This document shows, piece by piece, positions 54,202 to 64,000 of a stretch of 64,000 nt of DNA. Source of the stretch: Austropuccinia psidii (taxonomy: Eukaryota; Basidiomycota; Pucciniomycetes; Pucciniales; Sphaerophragmiaceae); contig JALGQZ010000001.1 in the NCBI GenBank assembly GCA_023105745.1, positions 51,211,662-51,275,661 on the forward strand. The letters run 5' to 3'. The position numbers were made by a program, and so were the translations under genes. The notes under the pieces were generated by a model. That model saw nothing but the letters and a program-made list of their open reading frames with translations. It was not told where the DNA came from and ran no database searches. Each line of letters opens with the position of its first letter. Positions within the stretch are counted from its first letter, which is position 1.

Positions 54202-56086
54202 TGTGAGCCTCTAGATATATATTTTACATACCCAAATAAGCCACATCTATCTTAAAAATAACTTTTGAATTATGCATAACTCATAAGTCATGCATATATC
54301 CAAAAGTCATCATTTTTGATTTCAGAAAAGATGAATCACCTTTTATTGAGTAAGTAAATCCATGGATTTAAGGCCAGATATGGCTTCTAAACAAAATTTC
54401 ACCTAGGGTAGCTCCATAGAGTGAATAAGCTCAAATTAACTCTTTGAGGTGGTAATATGGAAAATACTTCAATACCACATAAAGGATCCATGAAAATTTT
54501 TGTTTTTCTTAATTTCACGCCAAAATAATAGGAATGTGAGAAATCCCATGTTACATATACACTAAGAATAGTGTTATTCATGTTTTGGGCACTTAATATC
54601 ATGGTATTCCTACATGGACTTTTCGTACACCCATAGTGGATATATTAAAGCTTCAATTTCTATTTTGATGTGAAAAATAAGAAAGGGGAACAAAAGACAT
54701 CAAAGAGAGCCAGGGTACCCAACTTCTGAGGCCTAAGAGGCATGGACAGCTCCAAAGCTTGGATCCATGGCTGATCCTGGCCCAATTAGTAAACTAAAAC
54801 ACTTTGGGAACTTGGTTACCATGTTACAACTACAGTAAATCTTAAGAAAATAGCATATAACCTGCTATTCTGACATGCCAAGGAGGTAAAGAGCTACTTA
54901 GACTCCTGTAACCATGTCAATTATTAATGAATTTCCATGGATAAACCCCAAAAGAGTAATTAAGACCCTTTTTGGACTTGTATCCATTGACTTTCCTCAT
55001 AGCAACCAGTTAAACACTGATATTTGCAATTCTACATAGAAATGAGGTAAAAGCTTCAAAAATTCATTAAAAATACAATTCTTAATTAATCTCTCTGAAA
55101 GTATCAGGACCAATGTAGAACTGTATTACCTATGGTAAAACCAAAAATAATTATGTTTTACTTACAGTCCATTTTTGACTATTCTACGTGAAATACTGAA
55201 TCTTCAAAGATTCACAGTAATTACAACCTGTGATGAGATTTCCAATAACATTGATAACTTTGAGAAATCAATGATTATTTTGGAATAAAAGAAGATTTAT
55301 AGATGTTACTCCTTTTATTCTGAACCATATTGGGGTTGGTAGTCATGTAAAAGCATCAATTAAGTAATTATGATAATGTTACGTGACAACTGATGATGCA
55401 ATCAATAATCTAAAAGGGTTTATTGTTTTCTCACGCACTGGTTTTTTGGTTTTCTCGATGGCATGCCTCTCTGAGCTGTTCTTGACTTAAAAGAGGCCTC
55501 CTCTTGCTGTTTTTTCCACATCAAATCATCTTATTATCCATTTATATCATTGTTACCAACAAGTAAGTGTTTATTAAAGTATTCTTAAGTGTTTCAATTC
55601 TTTCAGAATCAATCAGAAAGACGTGAAATCATAGAATCCAACTATATATTGTTGTAATCCTGCTATAAATCATCTTGATCCCTTAAACCCACAATTCTAC
55701 ATCAAATTTCTCTACTTATATCTTTCAATAAGTTCTCTGAAGTATAAGTGAGTCATTTATCTTTAATTCTTAAAGTTTCTCTCTAAAACTAGTTTTCTTC
55801 AATAATTATCTTTATAATTATTCTTGCAAAAGATAATTATGTATTAAAATAATTTTATTATTTTAATAAAAGAAGTTTTATTATTAAAATCTTCTTGTAA
55901 TTGATTCTTGTAGACAATTACTGCTCACTGTTAAAATCACTAGTAGTGTTTAACACATGAAAAAAATAATTCTTTAATTATTTAATTTTGGTTATAATAA
56001 TATTTTATTATCATATTTCATAAGAACAGACATAGTACTGTTGATTAATAGTAATATTATCATCAGTTTCATAGTCAAATCTTACA
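54202..56086 (+). repeat. Solo LTR of the D family (1885 bp)
   Basis: It starts TGTGAGCC, ends CTTACA and is flanked by a perfect 5-bp duplication GCTTT (54197-54201, 56087-56091). It is more diverged from the element D LTRs than these are from each other. The antisense open frame is present again (54399-54602, -). Confidence 0.93.
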
Positions 56087-56091
56087 GCTTT

Positions 56092-57420
56092 CTTGAATCA
56101 AAAAAGGAAGCTTTTGATATATATTGACCAATTCTTAAATCAAAATTCATTTTTGTGCTTCAAACTTATTTTTGATTTGTTTGTTTCTTATTTCACTTCT
56201 CTTATTTCCTTTCTTTTTATCTAATTTCTTGTCACAACATTTCCATATTTGACTAATATAATCCAAATTGAAATGAGTTTTTGAATTTTTTATGTCTTTT
56301 TGTAACCATTTTCCTAATATTTTTTGAATTGTCATGTTGATATCTTGTTATTTTGAAGTTTTGACTTCTTTTGATATTTCTATTTTTTTGTTAAATTTTT
56401 ATTTATTTTTGATTGATTTTTATTGTTGAATATTATTCAGCCTGAATGTTCAAATTTGTTTGAATTGTTAACTTCAAGTATTTCTTATTTCTTATTGGTT
56501 TGGTTCTTTTTTTTATTTTTTATAGCTACATATTATGTTATTTTCTTATTTTCAATTTTTTGTAATTTTTCAATTTATTTTAATCTTTTTTTATTTTGTA
56601 GTTTTTTCGAATTTTGAACTTTTTTTTCAATATTTTGTTTTTTTGGATTTTTTACTCTAATTTATGGTTTTTGTTTTTTGACATTTTTTTTTGAATTTTT
56701 TCTATTGATATTTTTTATTAATTTTTTGTTTCAATTTTTATTTTTATTTTTTCTTATTTTATCTTTTTTTCAAAAAAAATTCTTTTGAATTTCTTTTCAA
56801 ACTTTTTCATTTTTCATTTTTTTTTTTTGGGATGCAAGCACTACAAATAAGTATTTTGACACTGATTTGGAGTGTTTCCCCCCAAAAAATATAAAAAAAG
56901 AATTAAAAAGAATTAAAAGAAATTCAAACAAAAATTAAAAAAAAAACAATGAAAAAATAAGTCAAAAAAACCAAGAAAAAACAAGATAAAAAAATACATA
57001 ATCAATTCAAGAAAAAAAAGCATATGAAAAAAAAACCAAAAAGAAATAAAAAGTAAGAAAAAATGAAAATTAAATCAATAAGAAATTTATCAAATCAAAT
57101 GAAAAGAAAGCACAAAATAAAATGAAAAGAAATGAAAAATGTAATAAAAAATAAAATTTACAAAATTTCAAAAAAATGAATAAACAACGGAAATATGAGA
57201 GATAACAACTCCAAAAAATCAAAATAAAATTGAAAAATTGAAAAATTGAAAAAACTTGCAATGATGGGGAAAAATCCAAAAATTCCTACATTCCAATGAT
57301 TAGAAGTATATAATTAAGGAAAACAACAAATTAAGAAAAAATTTAAAAATCTAAAAACAAGCCCAAATAAAAAATAAAAAATGAAATTTTGAGAAATAAT
57401 ATCTTTGCTTTTTGTAATGA
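56092..57420. repeat. Low-complexity zone with T-rich to A-rich switch
   Basis: From about 56340 to 56830 the + strand is built of T runs (TTTTTGAATTTTT-type). From about 56880 to 57400 it is built of A runs (AAAAATTAAAAAG-type). The switch lies at a short ordinary segment with GGGATGCAAGC at 56831. The two halves could fold back on each other imperfectly. No gene can be supported. The open frames are products of the composition. Confidence 0.6.
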
Positions 57421-59275
57421 CACTTAATTTCAATCCTTCTTTGTGCTTTTTTCCAAATAAATTCCAAAATTGACAATATTTTGACTAATAAGACAGATTT
57501 GAATTCTGGGGGGTACATAAATGTTAAGAAATATCAAGAAGATGAAACAGAAATGGGAACTTTTAATATTGAGCACTATTATTATTTCAAAATCTATTTA
57601 TGGAAAAGTAATTGATTTATTGAATATGAATATGATGACATATTAACAAATATTGAATAATTAGAAAAAACAATTGAGCTGATTTCTAAGCTTCAAGGAT
57701 GATAAAGCCCATCATGTAAGGAAATTCAATTTGGAAAACACCTTTTATAATACAAATATTCAATTAAATGGAAGAAACTTACATATCTGAAAAATAGACT
57801 TTGAATGAATATCTTCAAAGAGAAAATGAACAGTAAATAAATTTGAAAATAGAATACTGACCCTGATTCATGTAAATTGATAGTTTTAAATTTAACTCAA
57901 AATAATTTCAGAAATAATGTGTTCTAAAACAATATTGGATATAAATGCATGATACAAGATAGATCATGTCTTTAGCAAAATAATATATAGATTTTGTAAT
58001 ATATCCTTCAAAAGGTATTTGAAGTATGTAAGACATGTCAAAAATATTCTAATGGATGATTTTGATTGGAAAATCTTGACTTTTACTTATGAATCTTTTT
58101 CATAAAATGAAGTTCCTACAAAGAAATTTTCCAGATTAATAGCTTGTAGTGGTGAAAAAATGGGGATTGAGTTATTCTCAATACAAAATACAATGAAATT
58201 GATGAGAAATTTTTTACACATTGTAATCAAAGAAGTCTGTATGACTTTTGTAAATTATAATAATTCCAGAAACTCTTGTATTAATGAATTATGGATATGT
58301 AATTTATGATAAAACAAACAAAAGTAATGGGAAATCCATTATCTTCCATTCCAATTGGGTAAAATTCTTAATGACAGAATATGTGGCTGAAATTATCTGC
58401 TAAAAATTGCAAGGTTAGAATCAAGGTTGATACTCAGGTTAAAAGCAGGTTGGGCCTAGGTTTGACCTGCTAACCCTTCTGGCTGGAATAATTTTTTATT
58501 GAAAATGAGGAGGTATTTCCCATGGTTGTGACACATAGTTTTTAGTAATTCTTGAAGAAAAAACCATTAACCAAGCTCCTCCAATCATTTTGCAGAATAA
58601 AATTGAATCAATTGTAAAATATCTAAGATATTAAACCTTTAACAATTCATATCCAATTGGATGATGATGAATAGATTTCATCCTTTTAGTGGATATCAAG
58701 CTTGAATTGTTAAAAACAAATATTGAGACAGAACTTGAAATATAATTTACAAAAAAAATCAATTTATCCTCTGTAAAAGTGCTTGATGTTGAATAAAATG
58801 TTTGTAAATTATAAATTAAATTAACTGTAAATGACTCTTTTGATATTTCCAAAAAACAACCCCATTTGAAGTTAAAAATATCAAACATCAATTAAAAGCT
58901 TAATAATATATCTCAATTCTTTGGTTTCAACATCTCAATAGTTAATAATTGATGTCTATTTTGAAATAGACATGAAAAATTTCAATTCTAATTTTTTCAA
59001 AAATTCTGAATTAGAATACTTGTTTTTTATGTTTACTACATATTGGCTCAGTTCTTCTAGTAGTAAAATATGAGAGTACAAGCTAATAGCCCTTTATATT
59101 GATAAATCTTGAGATAATCATCCTCATTTAGCTTGAAAAATATAAGAACTTACCTTTGAAAATATTGAATTTTTGCTGAGACTACATTATTTCTAATTAA
59201 ATACATATTTAAGAACCTTTCCATTTCACCCATTCAAAGAAACTATGACTGAAGTGACTTGAAAAACTTTAAACA
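57421..59275. other. Unassigned AT-rich DNA
   Basis: About 1.85 kb, AT-rich, no reading frame with recognised content on either strand. An isolated string FEVCKTCQKYSN (about 58018-58053, +) recalls an integrase zinc finger, but nothing around it supports a retroelement. TTAAG (59276-59280) is the left duplication of the next LTR. Confidence 0.5.
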
Positions 59276-59280
59276 TTAAG

Positions 59281-61088
59281 TTTAAGGTGTAGATATGAAA
59301 CTTTGATTAAAAATAAAGTACTTTTCCTGTCCTCAAAATTTTTATAGAGTAAAAAATGATTAAAAATAGTATGAAATAGTATTTTCAAAAGAAAACATGC
59401 AAAATTTATTTTTTTTAACTTTATAAGTATAAAAAAATGATATTATAAAGATTTATTGTTTTGCCAACAATAAAAAGTTATCCAAAAATACTCTACAAGA
59501 GATATTTAAGGCTACAAAAGAAATTTCTTCAAGAGAAATTTCAATTGGAAGTAATTGAGAAAAGAACTGCAAGAAATTAATTAAAGAACAAAGTCTTCAA
59601 GAATCTATTTAAAGAGAAAAAATTCCCAAAAGTGACCAGAGTGAAGTTGGAAACAAAGTGACAAAGTTTACAGTGATGAAAGATGCTTTAATTCACTTAT
59701 GGGGTGGTTCAAAGGGTAAAAATGATTATAACAGTTACACATAATAATTATAATAGTTTTTTCACGTGGTTAAAGAGTTGAAAATGATATAAAAGAGGTG
59801 GTTGTAATCTTTTATTGATTGGTTTAACAGTGTTTGAACTAATTATAAAAGGAAAAGATTCTAACATGAAGACAAAAGTGGGGCAAAGAAGACATTCTTT
59901 TATAGCCATCAATTTTCTTACTCCAAAAGTAAAATTTACTCTTGTCAGTCGTGGAAAACACTCTGACAACAGAAAAGCCAATTATGACCTCATTGAACCT
60001 TGTTTTAGACCAAAAAAGTGCTGGTTTTAGCCATTTTAGACCCTTAAATCAGCCATTACTATAGTAATACCTGGTCTAGAGCTTTCAAAACACGTCAGAA
60101 TGTGTGTATGAGACTTAGAAACCAGTTAAAACTGTTTTTACTAAGATTCTTTTAACTTAAGGGTAGTTCTACCCTCTTGGAAACAGTTAAAACTGCCCTT
60201 GTTGGTATTGAAACCTCATCATCAATTGAGTCACAGACCCTGTGACTCAATTCCAGGCCAAAAGTGATAAACTTTTGCATGGAGTTTGACACCCCATTCC
60301 AGTTAGCAAGGATTTTGGGGGTATGGGTCCCCCTTAGAGCTAGAGTTCCTTTCCCCCCCAGAATTAATCATTCCAATTTATTTTTTCTTCAATTCTTCAT
60401 GTAATACACTTGTAATTTACACATGCAATTCAATTGAGTTTTTGCAGTACCCAACTGTAATAATTGATACCTCATATGTAAATTACATTTCACTTATGTA
60501 ATACACACGCACATTTTGACATTTCAATTGAAAATACTTCAATTCCTCATAACTTCTAAACTACACACAACACCTCAATTTCAACACAAAAATTGATGGT
60601 TAACACCACATGTGATGTAAATTGAGGTAAAGTTTTGAGGATTTTCACCTTATTTGCAGAAGATACTGAATACTGAATTTAAGATTATTTTGAGTTGAGT
60701 TACAGAAATCTTACCAAGAGGCAACCCCACATTATTTTTTATGAGTAATCCAATGAATGACAAGAAAATTTTCTCATGTTTATTTATTGGATAAAAAGTT
60801 ATACTATATTTTATGTAACTTTTTACCAATAATATTTTAATTTCATTAATTTTATTAAAAATTCATTTTTACTTAATTTTTTCAAGTAAAAATGTATTTT
60901 CATCATTTTAAAATTTAATGTAATTTTTATTTTAAATTATAATCAAATTTTTATTTTTATATACAAATTTGTATTTATATTTTAATTTTTTATTTTGATA
61001 ATATAAATAATTTCATTTTATTTATATTTGTATCTTATTTTGTTATTTGTGGTCTTTTGGGTATATGAAAATACCTCTAAGGCTCACA
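59281..61088 (-). repeat. Solo LTR of the A family (1808 bp), minus orientation
   Basis: On the minus strand it starts TGTGAGCCTTAGAGG (61088) and ends CCTTAAA (59281). It is flanked by a perfect 5-bp duplication TTAAG (59276-59280, 61089-61093). Its inner 1.4 kb is the reverse complement of 1-1432. Its start resembles the D LTR start, so families A and D are related. The 71-81-codon frames in it are not conserved. Confidence 0.9.
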
Positions 61089-61093
61089 TTAAG

Positions 61094-61635
61094 AAACCCC
61101 AAACACTTTATTAATCCTTTTAATCAAAGCTTGAAAAATTAAATTAGACTATTCATTGCTATTCAATATTTTACAATTATTGAAAAATTAAAATTTAAGT
61201 CTCATCTTATTTTTTTTCAGTTGAAAGTTAATTTGAAGTAAAAATTTTCTCTTTCAAAGTTTAATTTGTAATTTCAACTTCCTTTCCTTAAAATTCTATT
61301 CAAATATTATTAATTATTGGGCTAATAAATTTTCCAAAAATTAGTCTCTCATGAGTTATCTCATAAGGATGTTTTTTTTTGAATTTCTGATGCGCGCAAA
61401 ATTTTATTGTTAAATGACAATCGGATTTTTCTTTTCATCGATTGAGTTCAAATAACTTTTCTAGCTTTTTATTTTAAGCTTATTTTACTTAAAATAACTT
61501 GGAAGATCGATAGAAGTCATCAATAGGTAATTCTTCTTGAAAATCAAATTGTTTCCGATTATTTCCCATTATATTTTCCATCTTTTCGAGATACTTTCAC
61601 TTTTTTGAAAAATTTAATTTTAAGTTACTCAAGAA
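61094..61635. other. Unassigned DNA between the last LTR and the host-type region
   Basis: About 540 bases, AT-rich, no gene or repeat recognised. Base composition becomes more balanced to the right. Confidence 0.5.
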
Positions 61636-63415
61636 ATGGAGAGGGAAAGTTTCATAAGATTAATTTCAGAATATGTTGTTGATGAGGTGGAGCTCAGTTC
61701 AATGTGCTTTGGTATGTATGGCCAACTCCCCAATGTTTCTCATATGTTACTCAGATATAAGAACTCAGAAAGCCTTCTCATTGCAAGATTGGCTTTATTT
61801 CAACATTTCCAAGTAATTTTTGGTGAAAAGCGTACCAAGTTGACAAATACATCTGCAAGAAGAGCTCGAGGAATTAGATAATAGGCGATACTTGACGAGA
61901 CCCAATTTGAAATAAGAGGAAAATAACTGGCCTAAATGTGACCTGGCCATCCGCACAGTTTTCTGTGTTATAGACTGAAGGAATTAGCAATAGATTTGCC
62001 CGGGGAAAACTCCTCGACCTCCATGTGTATATTTATGAGTTCTTCCCTAAGCTTACACGGGGACCGGCTATCAAGCTCGTACGTGATATCATTTGAGAGT
62101 GGTGACACCTCATCGCAAGTCTGGGGGTTCTATGAGATGGTTGAGTAGCCATGGGAGGATCTCAGCCGAATGACCTGCATAACATTGCTTTGATATTTTT
62201 AAGTAGTTTTTCCAGCAAAGATTCTGTTTTGCTTTTACCAAGTCAATGCTGATATTCAGAAAATGGAAAGCCTTCTGATCGTTCTGGCTCGTTATAAGCT
62301 GGCATACTCAAACATTTTTCTAATGAAGCTCTTATCTGATGCATTTCGATTAAAAGACGTACTTTGTGAACGATCTCAGAAGAAATGGCGATACTTGATC
62401 AATCTGAGAAAATAAATCCAAGATATATTCACACCAAACGCAATCAAGCTTGCGGAGATGGGCGCAGGCTCGAAGCAGATCAGGTCACATCCCGGAGCTG
62501 CTCAACGGCGAAGCGTGGCGATCCAAGCCAACTTTCAAGCGGTGGGGTGTGTACTGCACACCCTCGTAATATTGGTTATGGCCAGACGATAGAAATCATC
62601 CGCAGAGATTGGGAAGGCGAAAAATATGGGCATCCGCTCGAACGAATCGCAGAACACCACTGCCGACTGGGATCCTTCAAGGTATTTATAGACAGACTAG
62701 CCGGCGGATCGATAGCAGGATGTGTGGCGATAGACCGAGTCGTCCGAGTGCTCTTCGATATCCATCTTCGCTCTGGCTCTCGGGCTTTCGTCGTCTCTAA
62801 ACGCTCAAGGACAAGCTGTCATCCTTGTCAGAAGCACTGCCAATCAGTCTCCGTGCCCAGCTACGTACACCCAAAGATTTGGTTCATGTCTCATTCAAGC
62901 AACCGACCTATAATGGCTGCCAGCCCATTCAATTCTCTGCAGTCGAAGCTGCCCAACTCTCCCGAAAGAGTTCTTCGTCAAAATTGTCTTTCTATGAGTC
63001 AAAATTTTTCCAACGACTCAGAGCTTTGCCCAAGTCCACGCCCAGCTTCTTTTGCAGTTTTCCCCGTCATTCACAATGCAGGGTCTGATCACCAGGTATC
63101 CAGAGATTTATTGGTGGAGCCCTGGCGCGCGAATGATTATCATAATGAGGCCGGACAGCAAGAATCACCTCCTGATATCTTAATTGTGAGTTCTGCTGGG
63201 ATTTCTTTCCACCTCGCGTCCCTATCTCGATTCTCGATTGGATTTTGCCTGATGAGTTTAAAGGCAAGATTCCTTCCTGTGACTCGAAGCTAATGTTTTG
63301 GTGCGTCTCCAAACCCGACATGCAGGCAGGCGACAGCTTTCAATCTAAGTTAATCAGCGGCTTGGGGAACATGATTGGCTGTCTGGGTGAGATCAAAATT
63401 TCTTGTGCTCGATGA
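61636..63415 (+). pseudogene. Decayed host-type gene, identity unknown
   Basis: Several coding-like stretches lie in a row on the + strand. 61636-61881 (ATG; MYGQLPNVSHMLLRYKN) is followed by 61995-62090 (GKLLDLHVYIYEFFPKLT). A long frame from 62239 follows (IQKMESLLIVLARYKLAYS, MKLLSDAFRLKDVL) and continues in phase past TAA 62413 and TAG near 62588 (AEMGAGSKQIRSHPGAAQRR, ADWDPSRYL) with further stops. From 62825 another frame (LVHVSFKQPTYNGCQPIQFS) goes on past TGA near 63086 to PISILDWILPDEFKGKIP and LISGLGNMIGCLGEI, ending TGA 63413. Repeated stops in otherwise protein-like frames indicate a pseudogene. Some gaps could be introns. Family not recognised. Confidence 0.55.
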
Positions 63416-63509
63416 ACCACTGAAGTTCTTATGTCTTCTCTCTTGCCAATTTGTGCTTTTTGTTCTTTCTATAAGGCTCTATTCCTGGGTGTTTTTGTTT
63501 CCCGTCAGT

Positions 63510-64000
63510 TTCTCGCAGCTAACCCACAATGAACTCCAATTAAAAGTGTGAGTATTAAGCTGAAAAACAAGTTGTCTTTATTTTTTCTTCTTTCAGTACC
63601 TCCCATATGCAAATCCAAGAGGGTCATACTGGTCTGGTATGCCGATTCGGCAAATATACCAAAAAGGTGATAGTTGCATCTGATTTTTGCTTCAGTTTCA
63701 TCTTATTGATATCATCCCAAAAATTGGTCTCGAGAAGGTTTCCCCGGGTTCAATCTATGTCAACCCGCTAAGCGAAATACTTACCACAGTAGACTTGAAG
63801 TTACAAATTCTTCGGATGATGAGGTAATTGTTTAATCCGATCCCCTCAGCTAAATCGGTTCCGGTTATAAAAGTGTATTGATCTGTCCTTTTTTTACAGC
63901 TTAAACCTCGCGACCAAAGAGTTTATTAGTGTGGAAGTAAGCTGGGTAGTATATTGGTGTGTCGTAAGCTGTTTCATCTCATGACTTTTAGTAAGTTTCA
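63510..64000 (+). CDS. Stomatin/SPFH (band 7) domain gene, partial, spliced
   Basis: Exons read FSQLTHNELQLK (about 63510-63563), then after TTTCAG at 63591-63596 MQIQEGHTGLVCRFGKYTKK to 63666. After a 71-bp intron (63667-63737) comes VSPGSIYVNPLSEILTTVDL to 63823, and after a 76-bp intron (63824-63899, GTAATT...TTTACAG) LNLATKEFISVEVSWVVYW. The order EGH-GLV-RFGKY, V-PG--YVNP, T-K-----VEV--VVY is that of the stomatin/prohibitin superfamily. These are membrane-associated scaffold proteins of plasma membrane or mitochondria. The reading then meets TGA near 63981 unless a further intron starts at GTAAGC (63969). The gene continues beyond the window or is broken. Residues such as Glu for Asp in TKE and Trp in SWVVYW differ from the usual pattern, so it may be decaying. 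Confidence 0.6.

Noticed and set aside
58018..58053. FEVCKTCQKYSN string like an integrase zinc finger
   Set aside because: Isolated, with no paired His or catalytic core within reach. A chance match in AT-rich DNA is likely.
62385..63293. 302-codon open frame on the + strand
   Set aside because: Its composition is low-complexity (Ser/Arg-rich) with no motif. The protein-like text of the region lies in the other two frames, so this is a shadow frame of the decayed gene.

Overview
The window is an AT-rich block of nested LTR retrotransposons from a filamentous basidiomycete, followed over the last 2.5 kb by a short stretch that looks like host gene sequence. Three things point to a rust fungus (Pucciniales): the Ty3/gypsy polyprotein lineages, the small spliceosomal introns, and the extreme transposon load. 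The gag, pol and antisense protein families resemble those I associate with the myrtle-rust genome (Austropuccinia psidii). That species-level statement rests on memory, not on a search.

Layout. At 1-8578 lies a decayed Ty3/gypsy element (A) with its own LTR piece (1-1432), broken gag-pol, and an LTR-in-LTR insertion at 2096-5876. At 8579-9641 is a fragment of another LTR, fused to a truncated gag-only element (C, 9642-15399) whose leader carries a ~175-bp tandem array. At 15400-16476 is an LTR fragment of the D family.

From 16792 to 53794 runs one chromovirus (B, + strand) with a perfect CCAGG target duplication. It was split twice. A solo LTR (20566-22001, TSD TACGG) interrupts its reverse transcriptase, and a complete second element (D, 24458-49733, TSD TTGCC) interrupts the integrase C-terminus. 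D's 3' LTR is in turn split by a 15.0-kb element (E, 34268-49267, - strand, 4-bp TSD). B's chromodomain resumes at 49824, on the far side of D.

B's 3' region carries an intact, spliced, antisense gene (50847-52135, - strand). It encodes a Cys cluster with the exact spacing of fungal Zn(II)2Cys6 domains, although B's own gag and pol are full of stops and frameshifts. E carries an extra domain, present twice, between protease and reverse transcriptase, plus a long non-coding stretch with several tandem arrays and a tRNA-like Pol III promoter. These two are the strongest candidates for something not well described.

Right of B are a solo D-family LTR (54202-56086, TSD GCTTT), a low-complexity zone with a sharp T-rich to A-rich strand switch near 56850, unassigned AT-rich DNA, and a solo A-family LTR in minus orientation (59281-61088, TSD TTAAG). 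The last part holds a decayed host-type gene (61636-63415) and several exons of a stomatin/SPFH-domain gene running off the right edge (about 63510-64000).

No rRNA gene, CRISPR array or bacterial-type operon was seen. Element boundaries come from paired LTRs, TG...CA ends and target-site duplications read directly. Protein calls come from reading conserved motifs.
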